From NCBI GenBank assembly GCA_035578155.1, contig JAPWDM010000001.1, positions 169,357,498-169,421,497 of the forward strand: a stretch of 64,000 nt of DNA, read 5' to 3'. Below, one piece after another: positions 25,931-37,680 of the stretch. Made by a program: the position numbers and the translations under genes. The stretch's first letter is position 1. Each line of letters starts with the position of its first letter. The notes beneath the pieces were generated by a model, which saw nothing but the letters and a program-made list of their open reading frames with translations, did no database searches and was not told the origin of the DNA. Source of the DNA: Brachynemurus nebulosus. Lineage: Eukaryota > Arthropoda > Insecta > Neuroptera > Myrmeleontidae.

Positions 25931-25934
25931 TCTT

Positions 25935-26165
25935 ACCGTATTACACTTGAGTTTTACATTTTTTTCTGAATAAATTTGTGTTTTCTACAACTCAAATTTC
26001 TTGCCTAAAAGCAATTTAACTCGAAGAACTGTCAACCCAAAAACGCTTCGGCTTCGCTATCGCGTTTATGTTAGTTGACAGTTCTTCTCGTTAAATTGCT
26101 GTGCAACAAATTTTCGTTAGACAAAAATATAAACCTCTCGTGTAATAATAAGTGAAAATATAATT
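25935..26165. mobile_element. Foldback/MITE with a strong central hairpin
   Basis: The central arms 26010-26036 and 26074-26100 are 27 bp inverted repeats with two mismatches, read outward from GTTGACAGTTCTTC. The loop contains AACGC...GCGTT. Weaker inverted similarity extends outward to about 25935 and 26155 (GTATTACAC against GTGTAATAA). Confidence 0.65.
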
Positions 26166-26225
26166 TAACTCTTGGTGAGAAAAAGATGAACTTCATTTGA
26201 TTAAAGTATATTATTCAACGGGCTA

Positions 26226-26322
26226 GTAATGATAGCTATTACTCACGAAGATGAAATTGCGATATGAGCCGAGCTTGCGAGGCAAGTGTCGTAATGCATC
26301 TGAGTGAGTAATAGCCATTGCA
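26226..26322. mobile_element. Small palindromic MITE-like element
   Basis: ATAGCTATTACTCAC (26232) is inverted at 26306-26319 as GTGAGTAATAGCC. The GCGATATGAGCCGAGCTTGCG region and its relatives lie between. Arms of about 40 bases, probably part of a larger degenerate element reaching about 26345. Confidence 0.5.
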
Positions 26323-26345
26323 AGCGAGTAGAATACGATATTTTT

Positions 26346-27400
26346 TCTACGACTTTTTTCTTTTTGATTTAAATAAAATTAAATATAAATTCTAATCAAA
26401 TTTTTAATCTATTTCTAATTTCATTAAATGTTTGTATAATATGTATAAAACGATCAAAACAAAATATAAACTAGGTACTTTGTTTACTTGAACTTTACTG
26501 CGAAACATATATTAAATTAAAACTTGATACATATATTAGTCACAAAACAACCGCAAACCCATTGAATAATGGTTAATACTGTGATTTCATTGGTCAAAAA
26601 GGTATTGAGTAATGGGCATTCCTCCACACCTTTGAATAATGCTTAACTTTCTCAACAATTAACAGATATATAATGAGTGTGTTCTTCAACAGGAGTAGAA
26701 AAACTTAATTTTTTACTATTGGATGGAAGTGTATACTTACTTAGCAAAAATCCTTTATTAGGTTGCTAATGTAATCAACAGGGTTATCTTGCCCAATATG
26801 CATTGTGCCTAAAGCCTACAAAATTACATGGGTTTACAAAAGTCTAAATTTTATAATTTAGATATAGGAATAACAAAAATATGATTTAAAATAGGGGAGA
26901 CCGAGTTAATAAGAGACAAAGTAAAAAAAAAAACTTTGGAAACCCTTGTGGTAAAATATGTATTTTTATAGAATCTGCTGCCAGTTTTTAAAAGCTTTTA
27001 TTTAACTTGATATGTTAGTATGTTGGTTTAGATCAAATCTTGGAATCAAAATTTAGACAGGTTCTAATTGAGCTAGAGGTTTCAAATTTTACATACGTAT
27101 CTAACCTTGATGACAATGCAATATTGTATAATTAATTTTGACCTACATTGCCGACCAAAAAAATTGTTGATTTTTAGTCCTGTGCAACTTTTTGACATTT
27201 AGAATTGTCAAATAATATTTGTCTATTGATTTTACATTGCAATTTTTTGTTTCCATAGTTACGCTTGATTTTAGGTAAATTAACCTATTAAAATTACTTA
27301 GGGTAAAAACTTACTTACTAAGGTAAAAAGTAAAGTACTTACTAAGGTAAAAAATTACTTTAATTTTTCTTTTCAAGTTAATTGTAATCAGACTAAAAAG
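26346..27400. other. AT-rich sequence, no gene
   Basis: Contains AGGGGAGACCGAG at 26894, similar to AGGGGAGACTGGG at 38099. These may be two relics of one repeat end. Confidence 0.4.
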
Positions 27401-27515
27401 TAGAAAATAAATTAAAGTAAAAAAAATGTTTTTTAAGAAAACGCTTTTATTTAAAAATCGGCTAAAAAAATAATAAAATAACCTTTGAGTGAAGTTTGAA
27501 GCAATATGCAACATA

Positions 27516-27622
27516 ATTTATAAAAGCTTGAGGCGTTTAATTAAGTTTGGTAACTACTGAAATGTAAAATAGCTCTTATATCCACAACAGAAATAATGAT
27601 AACGCCTCAAGCTTTTATAAAT
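27516..27622. mobile_element. 107 bp MITE with TA duplication
   Basis: The terminal inverted repeats are 22 bp and perfect: ATTTATAAAAGCTTGAGGCG and two more bases at 27516-27537, with the inverse at 27601-27622. TA flanks are at 27514-27515 and 27623-27624. The right arm of the outer palindrome shows the uninterrupted sequence, which serves as an internal empty site. Confidence 0.85.
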
Positions 27623-27624
27623 TA

Positions 27625-29080
27625 CAGTATAGCACCGATAATGGAAACATCAGTTTTGGAAATTTTTTGAGAGCATCAAATTAGTCAACATCACTTTTGG
27701 AAAGTTGCATCAAAAATGTCAAGTACATAAATATTAAATCCATGTGCAATAGACCATGACGCATAATTTTATCAAAAGAAACAAATAAATATATCGGTAA
27801 TGGTAGTAACAAACAACAACAGATCTCAAAGAGTGGGAATGTGAATTTTCATTATTGTACATAGAATGTTTATCTATAGATATGTATTTTGTTTTGTGGC
27901 GGTTTTTATCATACGTAAAATGTAAACAAAATTATCCCAAAGCAAATTAATAAAACGATGAATGAAAAAATATTTTTTGAGATAAATAATTTTTAATTCT
28001 TCTCTTCTTTTTTTCTTGTATTAACCCTAGAATCATACGTTGGTCTACGAGAAACGTTAATCATACATCGACGTCGTTTTGACGGATGAACTTTTTACGG
28101 AGTTTCAGAGTTTATTTGCAAAAAACATTTTTTTTACATAACAATACTACAAAAGCAAACAAAATATTTAAAAAAGTTGGATTTGGAAAAATTTCTTAAT
28201 GTAAATATTTATTAATTTCCTTAATCTTTTTATCAAAGCATATTTTTATTATAAAAATTAAAAAATAGATAAATACATCAATTGTATCATAAAACATGTG
28301 TTTCAAATAATTAATTTATGAACTATTATGAGTCAGTGGACATGTGTGACTTTACAGAATGTGAAATTTCTAAGTCATAAATATTCCTATAGATATGTAG
28401 TTATTTCCCCATTAGGCACATTTGTAAATTTTCTATTTGTTAGTAATTTTTCGAATAAGATGTCAATAAATAATAAAAATTAAAATATCTTCCACAAAAT
28501 AAATTGTTAATCTTTTATTAACTCACTTGAAACGCATTCTTTAGTTTTCGATTCAATATATTAAAACTTCAGTATTATGTCGTCTCTATAAGTCAAACAG
28601 CTGTAATCCTCTTTCACATTATCATAATCATTGAATAAATTAATTATAACATGCATATCTTTAATAAATTTTAGAAAAATTAGGAAAACTTTTATATGGG
28701 AAGTACAAAATCTTTAAAAAAAAACATCGCGTAATCATACATCGACGTCCTTTTGACGGACACTATTTCAATGCAAATAAAACGACAATGACTATAAACA
28801 AAATAAATACGTCTTATGTGTTATAACAACAAATAAATTAGATAACAGAAGTTTCACAGCAAGCAGGTACCGACAAGTTGTAGTATTGGAGCAGGTAGAG
28901 AAGTTCGTTCGTCGTTTTGACGTGTACGTATGATTCTAGGGTTAATATTTAAAAAAACAGAATTTTAATTCAAAACATAACCTTACGATATTTGTGAATC
29001 GCCCCTGGTCAAAAAGCATCACTTTTGTCAAGCACCACTTTTGGAGACTGCTTTTTCTTGACAAAACTGGTGCTCTACTG
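27625..29080. mobile_element. pogo-like TA element, itself holding a piggyBac MITE
   Basis: CAGTATAGCACC at 27625-27636 and GGTGCTCTACTG at 29069-29080 are 12 bp inverted ends with one mismatch. TA flanks lie at 27623-27624 and 29081-29082. Subterminal copies of CATCACTTTTGG-like words occur on both sides (27690, 29008). Without the piggyBac insertion it is about 535 bp. No transposase is present. Confidence 0.65.
28025..28941 (-). mobile_element. piggyBac-type non-autonomous element, copy 1
   Basis: TTAA at 28021-28024 and 28942-28945 flank CCCTAGAATCATACG and its inverse CGTATGATTCTAGGG. The TTAA duplication and CCCTAG ends are the piggyBac signature. Subterminal CATACATCGACGTC words recur near both internal regions. 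At 917 bp it has no transposase. It is homologous to 59700-60655 in the opposite orientation. Confidence 0.88.
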
Positions 29081-29185
29081 TATGTTGCATATTGCTTCAA
29101 ACTTCACTCAAAGATTTTTTTTTTAGCCGATTTTTAAATAAAAGCTTTTTTTTAAAAAATATTTTTTTTACTTTAATTTATTCTA

Positions 29186-30830
29186 CTATTGATATACCTA
29201 TTAATGTTATAGATATTGGAATATTCCAACTAATTTCGTACACTTATCGTAACATTCTACCAAATTGTAAGCAAAAACATCACTGTAGTAACAAACAGTA
29301 ATATATCTACAGGACATATAAACGATGCATGCACTCGAATTCTATATTGGTCTATTGCTTTACTATTGGCCAGTGTATGTACATAACGTAACGTAGGTAC
29401 AATATAATAACATCAGTTTTGATAAAACCGAATTGTATATTGCCGTATAATTTAACATAAAACATTTTCAACTAATACCCAATAGGCCGTAAGTTGAGTC
29501 ATTTATTATTCAAATTGTTTAGCAGCAGCTACAGCAACAACGAACCGACGGACGATCGAATGAAAATAATGTGTAGATGGCAGTAGTAAATGAATGAGTG
29601 GGGGAATGCAGTGGGTGGGGGATGATGGCAGATAGAGAATGAAGCAGAGTACGCACTGTATACAAGGAACGGGTATATTTGTATTATGACGACTATTTAA
29701 ATCGGCAAATTATTCATACAAACAATTCTGACAGACAGAAAGTAATCATTTATGAATTAATGGTTTGTTCCATTTCTTTTTTTTCTCGTATGTGTATTGT
29801 TTCTTTTTTTTTTTATAAAAATAACAGTCTTTTTTTTTTACTCGATGTTCCCTTTTTTCCCCTTTTATGATCAAGTGGCGTAAATAATAAAAATGATTAA
29901 TCTTTTTTGCTGTGGTATGGAAACAATGATTTTTGTAGGTTAGAGATGTGTTTTCGAATCGTATGAAAATGTTGTAGGTTATGTATTAATTTAATTATTT
30001 TATTCATATATCATATAGTGTAACTTTAAAATGTATTATACATACTTTTAAAACAAGTTTGTGCTATATACGTATGTTTGTCATGCATTAATCATGGTAC
30101 TTCGGGATTGATATTTAAACTTTTTTGCTTTTTATATTTGTATGTTCATTTCATAGTAAAATTCAGTATGGTTTCATAATACTTGAGTCAAGCGTTCTCT
30201 GTCGCCTCTAATTCAATTTGACAACACTGTTTTAGTTTGAAATTTGTATTTAAAAAAACAAAAAACACAAAAAAAAACATTAATATTGAACTTCAAGCAC
30301 TGTTTTGTGACGCTCAATCTCAATTCGTGTACTCAATCGAACTTCTAAAACTGTTTTTCGATGATGTTAATAATTAATAATAGGGAATTGAAACCATAGC
30401 TAAGTGGTGTAGCGTGTTAAAACGTACTAGATTTTTCTACAGTTTCTCTTTGCAATTCCAGATTAATATTGGCAGGCTTCCTTAATAAGACAGTTACAGA
30501 TGATGCATAGGTATCAAATCTTAAGTTCCGTTCTATTTCCAATGTACTTAACATACATCATAATAAAACTTTAATGTATAATTGTCTAAGTACCATTTTT
30601 ATACTAAAATTTAAAAATTTTAAATTAACTTTATCACTGATAAAGTTAAATCATCATGATTTTAATTTAACAGATACTCGATTACTTTATTTCGACTTTA
30701 TAACTTTTCCAATTTAAATAATTTGCTTATGAACAAATGAGTATCACATCAAAATCAAATCAAAATTTACTTTAGTTAAAGTGACTTTGATTATAAAAAT
30801 GGCTCTAAATAAAGTTGTAGAACGTTGGAT
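29186..30830. other. AT-rich sequence, one perfect short palindrome
   Basis: At 30625-30649 TTAACTTTATCA and its inverse are separated by one base. No gene was recognised; short frames (29679-29870) are low in complexity. Confidence 0.5.
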
Positions 30831-31739
30831 TGTATAAGTGTCCCGAGTCTGTGGTGGCAACGCTTATCTTGTAGTTTCTAGATCTCTACTAGATTAAATT
30901 CATTGATTTGAGCGTTATCTTACGGGGTTCTATATTTTTTAATATTAAATATTATATTTAGCAAAAATACTACGTTTATTTTTAGCGCTCTGTACCGAAA
31001 TTGGCAAAGGAACACTTATGCAATCACTTCGATGTCTATCCGAGTGTCACAGGCAATTTCCTCTGAAACCACCCGACACGAAAATTTGAAACTTAGCACG
31101 GAGTTAGAGTGTGGTAGCCTAATTGCAGATGTGAAGTTGAATTTCGATTCTGAGGGTTAATTTTAGGGGATAACCTGGAAAGTAAAAACACAATTTTTTA
31201 CCAAGAGCACCGAGTAAGGTATGAAATGAAAGCTTATTAAAGTACGAATTCAGTAATATATATATATATAACTACATACTTTTGTCCATTTTTTTTTGGT
31301 AAAACATCCTAAAAATTGCTGTCCCCGGCCTTTATTACCAGAAGGATTGTTCAGAAAAATCTGAAAAAATTCACGAACATTAAGAATGGGGTGTAGATTG
31401 AGCGAAAATTATCAAACCTCAATTTCCTGGCACAATTTCCTTGGTATGTAAAAAGAAAAGTTGATGACATATTTTGCTTTGATCAAGATGTTGTTAATCA
31501 GTAATTGTATTACTGTTATGTTAAACGGGTAATTTGGTAATTTTTTATACAGTGGGTTTTAGAAGTTAAAGAAGTTCTAAGTAAGGAGTAGCTGATAAAT
31601 CTACGCAAAAATAGATTAAAATCTCTGTACCCGAATATTATATCTAATATCTGTAATTTTTTTAGGTATCCATAAAAATAAAAAATCCAAACTATCTATT
31701 CAAAGAAATTGGCAAATAATGTTTATATCTACTTAAGGA
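30831..31739. other. Non-coding, TE-like texture, unassigned
   Basis: Somewhat higher complexity than the surroundings, with a short TA run at 31256-31269, but no inverted ends or coding frame could be set. Confidence 0.4.
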
Positions 31740-32610
31740 GAGGGTAAGGTTAATTCGTACAAAGAAGGCATGTTTTTGTTATTTTTTTGTGACGACACAG
31801 TTAAAATCTCTTTATTAAAACCAGTGGTACATTAAAGTATAAGATTCGAAGAATATTGCATAAAATTTTCACGAAGAAATATTAAAAAATACAGTAATGG
31901 CAGCAATTATTCGAACGTGTCTCGGAAAAAAGTAAAATTGCGGTGCCCCTCATAACTTGGTGCTGGATCATCCGAAATGAAAAAATTAAAGTTCATTCGT
32001 TAGATAATAGTTTTCCTTAGGTAACGCTGGGAGGGTTTTTCGTAATTTCAATTTTTCACTTTTTTGGAACACTTAGAACGGAAAAACACTATTTTTGCGA
32101 AAAAAATTGGCTAATTTGTTATTGTAAAATAAAAATTATTAACAAATTTGAAAAAAACTCTCCAGCATTACCTCGTAAATTATGTACAGAAATAGTGATC
32201 AAAATTTCAAATGGATCGGTGCTGTAGTTTTGAAGTTATGGAGGGCACCGACTTTGAAAACGTGAGCTGTGGGGAAAACGCTTTAAAGTTTTGAACACTT
32301 AAAAATTCTTGTATAAAACTGATATAGAATACTTACTGCTAAACTAAATTTTGTACCCTACACTGACGAAATATACAGTACAGGTATAAACACGTTGGTA
32401 CTTCCATTGAAATTTCCATAATATAACTGAGAGAGAGATATATATAGAGAGCGAAACATCTGCCAGGTAACAACAAAAATGCTTATAACTTCGTCAATTT
32501 TGCTCCAATCAACTTGAAATTTTGAGACAATATTCCTAAGATATTATGCATTCAGTTACAAAAATAAAAAAAATGCAAAAAAAAATTATTTTAATACCTT
32601 ACCCTGCCTA
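31740..32610. mobile_element. Degenerate foldback element
   Basis: Inner arms about 31950-32050 and 32165-32255 are inverted: GGTGCCCCTCATAACTT against the inverse of AAGTTATGGAGGGCACC, and GGTAACGCTGGGAGGGTTTTT against the inverse of AAACTCTCCAGCATTACC. The possible outer ends are AGAGGGTAAGGT and its inverse ACCTTACCCTGC near 31740 and 32605. Confidence 0.5.
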
Positions 32611-33072
32611 ATCTCTAACACTGACTGACTGACAGACAACGCATAGCCTAAATCGTTGGGTTTAGAAGAATGAAATTTTGCACAGGAGTTCCCTGGATAA
32701 CGTAGGTGAGTACTAAGAAAGGATTTTTGAAAATTTGTCCCCTAAGTGGGTGAAATAGGGAATGAAAATTTGTATGGGAATTCGTCATTTTTGAAGTTAG
32801 AAATATATAAAAATATGTTACTATGGTTATTAAAATAAAAATAATATCTTATTTAACAGATCTTTAACTTTGACTGACAGACAACGCACAATCTAAACTG
32901 TCCGGTTTAGAAGGACGAAATTTAGCACAGGAGTTATTGAAATTGGCATTTAGGCTTCTGTTTCTAAATAAAAGTCAGTTGTGTAAACGTTTCTGGAAAT
33001 TTATTCCCTAAAGGATTAAAACAGAAAATGAAAGGTCATATGGAAAGTTCGTCATTTTTGAAGTTAGAAACG
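32611..33072 (+). repeat. Two tandem copies of a ~210-240 bp TE segment
   Basis: GACTGACAGACAACGCA at 32627 and 32871 starts each unit. It is followed in both by TTTAGAAG(A/G)A(T/C)GAAATTTnGCACAGGAGTT and, about 150 bases on, by TTCGTCATTTTTGAAGTTAGAAA (32790, 33049). I recall this phrase from insect transposons but cannot name the family. Confidence 0.7.
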
Positions 33073-33807
33073 TGGATATTGGTTTAGGCTTTTGAAAAAC
33101 ATTAAAAGTGAGCAGAAAGTGAGTACCTAATAAAAAGATGTTGTCGATGGGTCGACACTAGTAATTTTATAACTTAAAATATTATATAATAGGTACAATT
33201 TTTATACTAAATAGTAGTACTGCTAATAATTATTATTGAAAGAAACAAAGCGGCGACTCTTAGTACAATATTACTACTTCATTCAGTAAATATCACTGTT
33301 CGTTTCTGATAAATGTAAACAAACCAAGATAACTTATACGAGCGTTTTGAAATCGAAAAACATGGTTTATTTTAGGAATAAAATTTATTCATTAGGAAAA
33401 ATGTTTTATCCACTTTCATACCTCGTTATATAAAAAATTCATAAAAATAACTAATTAGCGCAAGTACAACTTGCACTTGACGACTTGTTTAAGCTGGAAA
33501 CAATTTCATTTTATTTTTGTAATTATTATTTGAATTTGAAAAGTTAAACTCGATGACGTCATTATATACCTATATACCTACCAAGTTTTTCAAAGTTCCA
33601 AAAACCATAATTTTGGTGTTAAAGACTTAAAATAGGTTTTCGATAGATATGCTCTCAAAATGATTTCTTTGTTCAGTGATTAAAAATTTTTTTGAATCAA
33701 AAAACAATTTATTTGTGTCAAAGAAATATTTCTCTGACTACTAAAAAGAATTCAAGAAAATACTTTTTATTTTTTTTAATTCACAGAAATAATTTTTTGA
33801 TCCAATG
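33073..33807. other. AT-rich sequence, no feature recognised
   Basis: No gene, RNA or repeat boundary identified. Confidence 0.5.
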
Positions 33808-35312
33808 AAAAAAAACGCCGTGAGCAGCGGGGCCCCATCACGGTAGTCGAATTTTCCCCTTCATCTTCGGTATTGAATGTCTACAAGCGAAATGTGATTG
33901 AAAGTCTACAACCGAATTGTCATTTTGTTGGTTTCAAAACTGGTGATGAGTGTTCGGCTGATCGAGACTTTAAAAAAAGGTTTTAAGTATTTAAGGGCTG
34001 TATCTCAGTAAATTTCAATTTTGTGTCGAAAACAGGTAGCAGAAAAAAACCAACACAATTCGTACGAGGACAGTCCTGCCCATGTTTATCCGCTAATTGC
34101 CTTTATGTTTTAGTTTTAAAAAAAAAAAGGACCTTAAATAGTAAACTGGAAGGCCTTTATAAAGATATTTTTTCTTTCCAAAAAAATCCAAAATTTCTAT
34201 TTTATAAATACTAAAAATCCAAAATTCCTAATTTATAAATAAACAGTGACTTTAATAACATTTTTAAATTACTTAATATGTATGTATTTCATTTGTCATA
34301 AAAGTAAGTTCACTTTTTTTTTAAATTTTTTAAAATTACTATTCGCCTACTTGTATTTAGAATAAACATAATGCTTTTAAAACACATTTAACAATAGCAT
34401 TCAATTCCGATGTAAAAATGGGAGAAGTGGGGGGAAAAGTGATGCGGACTCCCTACAAGGTACTAGCTGGATACTAACTGAATACACGTACAAAATTTCA
34501 GCCCTCTAGGTTTCCTTATGGAGTCTCTAGACGTGTTAGAAAACAAGCAAAAAAATTAAGGAAATATTGGCGTAAAAATCGTGGGGGTAAGGGTTAAAAG
34601 TTGAAACCTCCAAAAAACAGTGTCTGGCTATTAGCTTAACCTGTACACCAAATTTCAGCCCTCTAGGTTTATTTGGGGAGATTTTGACCCGAACGAAACT
34701 GTTAAAAAACAAGAAAAATCATGTTCTTTTGGGTATAAAAATGGTGGGGGTAGGGGTTAAAAGTCGAGACCCCCAAAAGGCACCCCCTTGATACTAACTC
34801 AATCCGAATACAAAATTTCAGCCCTCTAGGTTTATTCGGGTGACCTGTGCGAGTGGTACAAACTTCGAAAACGTCGAAAATGCATGAAATTGAAGCTTAA
34901 AAATGAGGGGGGTGGGGGTAAAATATTAAAACCTCCAAAAAGCACAACCTAGGTACGAACTTTATCAACACACCAAATTTCAACCCTCTACGTTAATTCT
35001 GGGGGGCTGGGGGCCTGTTAGATCCAGCGAAAATCGTTTTTCCCCCCTCTACTCCCACCATATCATCCTAGGAAGCTGAATTTTGGATATGTTGTAGATA
35101 ATTGACCGAAACATTATTTAAAACCGGTTTGGAAAAGTTTTATTGCTTTTCCGCCCCCCACGACCCCCTTAAAGGTCGGGTCCGAAAAAAAATTTGCCCA
35201 AAATTTGACCCCCACTTTGATAGTATTGTTGTGCATCGGAATAAGCCCCACTTACCAAATTTCATCTCTTAACTTCCATAGGGGGGCCCTACACATATTA
35301 AAAGGTTGCGGG

Positions 35313-35381
<69 letters not shown>

Positions 35382-35508
35382 CATCTTTTTTTTTACATAA
35401 TCGTGTTCTACGGGTCCGAAAACGGATAGCGCCCCTGGTCTCGCCTCTCGCAGCTCTTATCGTATAGACTGTATAAGTCTAATTTTTCGGAGAAAATTCG
35501 ACTAAAAA
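33808..35508 (-). mobile_element. HINE-like non-autonomous Helentron repeat, copy C
   Basis: Differs from copy B (19355-21076) at only a small number of visible positions, so the two are recent relatives. The hairpin arms are 33818-33823 and 33838-33843; the subterminal AGTCGAATTTT is at 33845-33855 with its inverse at 35493-35503; the TA tract is at 35317-35378. The copies share their ends but not their flanks, which fixes the boundaries as the A-run before ACGCCGTGAG and CGACTAAAAA. Confidence 0.72.
35317..35378. repeat. (TA)n microsatellite inside HINE copy C
   Basis: About 31 TA units, at the same place as in copy B. Confidence 0.9.
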
Positions 35509-36396
35509 TTCAAAGAAATATATTAACTTTCGAATAAAGAAATCGATTTGACTGTGTGTTGTTTTTTTCATTTTTCGCAAAGTCGGGATAGTAAAAACAA
35601 CAGAAAAATTACACGTGGAAATTCATATTACATTTCTTGAAGAAATTTGGCAAAAATAAATTGTACAGTAGAAAAAGGTTGAATACCATTGATTGATACA
35701 TAAAATCTTAATTAATTATTTAAAATTGAATTTATTTCCAAACAGTGTAGGCTGTTTCCGACCTTGCAAGAAGCAGAATATTTACACTGAAGAACGATTC
35801 ACCGTATTGTTAGGTATTATTTCATATAGAATTCTATAATAAACCAGTTACTACACAGCTTACTAAGATGTCGCTATGTCTTCGAACTTTAGTTGCTGGC
35901 CCCATTTGATATTGCATGTTACATTTTCCCACTTTCTACCTAAGTAACCGGATCTCATATACGCTACTTTTTATACTTTTTCACCATAATTCCTCGCTTC
36001 ATATCTACATACATATATATTCACGTTTGCCGTCATTCTTTTTAAGTTTTCGTTTCTACACCTCCCACTCCAAATATGTAAATATGTTCTCCGCCACTGG
36101 GTGGTTGCCCTCACTCCACTTCCCTATAACTGACGACTTGTCTTATCGTTTTGTTCCACCTAAACAATATTTATATCCGATTCATTAAATATTTCTCTAT
36201 ATACTTACTTGTTTTACAAAATTATATTCGTTCTTCATTTTACTTTGTAATTTTGTTTTTCATTTACAGGCAGGGGGAAAATATTTTTTATGAAAGAAAA
36301 TTATGTAATTTTGTATAGTTAAATATACGTATAATCAGGGGCGTCTTTGGTTTAGATGGTGTTGAGATGCAAATTTTAGAGACTTGTTACTACTGT
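35509..36396. other. AT-rich sequence; short open frame without recognised protein
   Basis: The 90-codon frame at 35916-36188 is rich in Phe, Ser and Tyr, shows no domain and is probably chance. Confidence 0.5.
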
Positions 36397-36847
36397 GTGA
36401 GTTTTTCGAGAGTTGCCATTTTTATTACAGCCAAACCGTTCATTTAATCGAAAAATTGTTCAAATAAGAGTTGCAGATATCGATGGGGGCAACCGATTGC
36501 TATAGTCAGGAGCTTTATAGCTCTTATGGTTTTTGAGCTATGATACAAACTTATAGATTTTTAAATGGGATTATATATATTAATTTTTCGATAAAACTGA
36601 TCTTATGCGTTAATTAACAACATAACAAAACATAACAAATTTTTTTTACCCAAGTTTCATTTTTTTATTGTTCTTCAATTTACCAGTTAGGCGGTAAAAA
36701 TATGCATATGTACTTGAGGCTACTTCAACCGATAGTGTTTTTTTTTTTGTTACATTTCGATTACATCCAAGAAAAGAATCTTTTCCAGTACCATTTTTAT
36801 CATAAAAATTTGGTTGTAATAGAAATGGCAACTCTCAAAAAACTCAC
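36397..36847 (+). mobile_element. 451 bp MITE with GTGAGTTTTT ends, copy 1
   Basis: The ends GTGAGTTTTTCGAGAGTTGC (36397) and GCAACTCTCAAAAAACTCAC (ending at 36847) are inverted. The similarity continues through CATTTTTATTACAGCC to nearly 39 bp. It is homologous to 56358-56804 in the opposite orientation, sharing GGGGGCAACCGATTGCTATA inside. No coding; the target duplication is unclear. The minus-strand frame at 36646-36831 lies within it. Confidence 0.8.
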
Positions 36848-37429
36848 ATGGTATATAGAGTTATAGACCAATAAATTGCTTTTACAGCATCTAGACTAGA
36901 CGGTAATATCTAAAGCCAGTTTATAGGTAACTTCATTGATTGAGGAATATAATATGCAGTCTATTATTCAGTAAACAGTACCACATTTATTGTAAGACAT
37001 AATTTGTATACATACGTATTTGAAAATAAAATAAATACTGTTAGTTTTTTGAAAATTCTGTAGATAGTTTTTATCCCAAAAAAGTTAAATTTTATTATGA
37101 GTTATTGGACGCGTCCGTTTGTTCAACCTTGTGTTTGAATACATCATTACTGGCGCGTTTCATATTGTTCGTTGGGAGGGAAGTGGTATGATGTGCTACC
37201 CCTCTCCTTATCGGTCATTTTTATAATCAGTTGCCAATCAAGGTTGATGGCACGTTGTCGTTCCGTTGCCGGGTTCAACTCGCCAACGTGCGATACCGCC
37301 AATTTCACTCTTATTCATTTTTTAATGTAATTATTATATATTAGTGTAATGTTTTGGTGAATCTTTCGGGTCTTAACCTGTTAAATTTTATTTACTCGCG
37401 CCCTATATTCCGTGATGGGAGTCTGACAA
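36848..37429. other. Possible LTR-type or 5' leader sequence
   Basis: Unlike its surroundings this stretch is relatively GC-rich (37120-37300) and leads into a tandem array. It could be the remains of an LTR retrotransposon leader, but no matching second LTR or primer-binding site can be shown. Confidence 0.3.
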
Positions 37430-37680
37430 CGCAATAGTGATATAGTAACATTTAATCTGTACGGTTCAACAATAATCAAATAATAGCATTTAACCTGTAC
37501 GGTTCAACAATAGTGATATAGTAGCATTTTAACCTAAATATAGTGGCATTTAACCCGAGCGTTCAACAATATTTATATAGTAGCAACTAACTCGTACAGT
37601 TTAATAATTAATAGTAGAACTCGTTCAACAATACAGCCGTAGTAGTTCAACTTATATAGTTCAATAATAATTATAGTGGA
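37430..37680 (+). repeat. Degenerate tandem array, unit ~37-60 bp
   Basis: Repeats of the phrase TAGnAnCATTTAACC(T)GTACGGTTCAACAATA occur at about 37445, 37490 and 37524, with weaker copies to 37670 (GTTCAACAATA, GTTCAATAATA). Tandem units of this kind are common in retrotransposon leaders. Confidence 0.65.

Larger units (their letters stand above)
27401..29185. mobile_element. Outer palindromic element, split by nested insertions
   Basis: The left arm 27401-27513 and right arm 29083-29185 are inverted repeats of about 105-113 bases (for example AGTGAAGTTTGAAGCAATAT and its inverse). Joined at TA they form a loop-less palindrome. Everything between 27514 and 29082 came in later, apart from one TA, since each junction shows TA. 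The frames at 27311-27514 and 29092-29301 are arm artefacts. Confidence 0.75.

Noticed and set aside
30625..30649. 25 bp perfect palindrome TTAACTTTATCA-C-inverse
   Set aside because: Such AT-rich short palindromes are expected in this composition and nothing around it supports an element.
35916..36188. 90-codon frame rich in Phe, Ser and Tyr
   Set aside because: Low complexity, no signal peptide plus domain pattern that I can support, and no relatives recognised.
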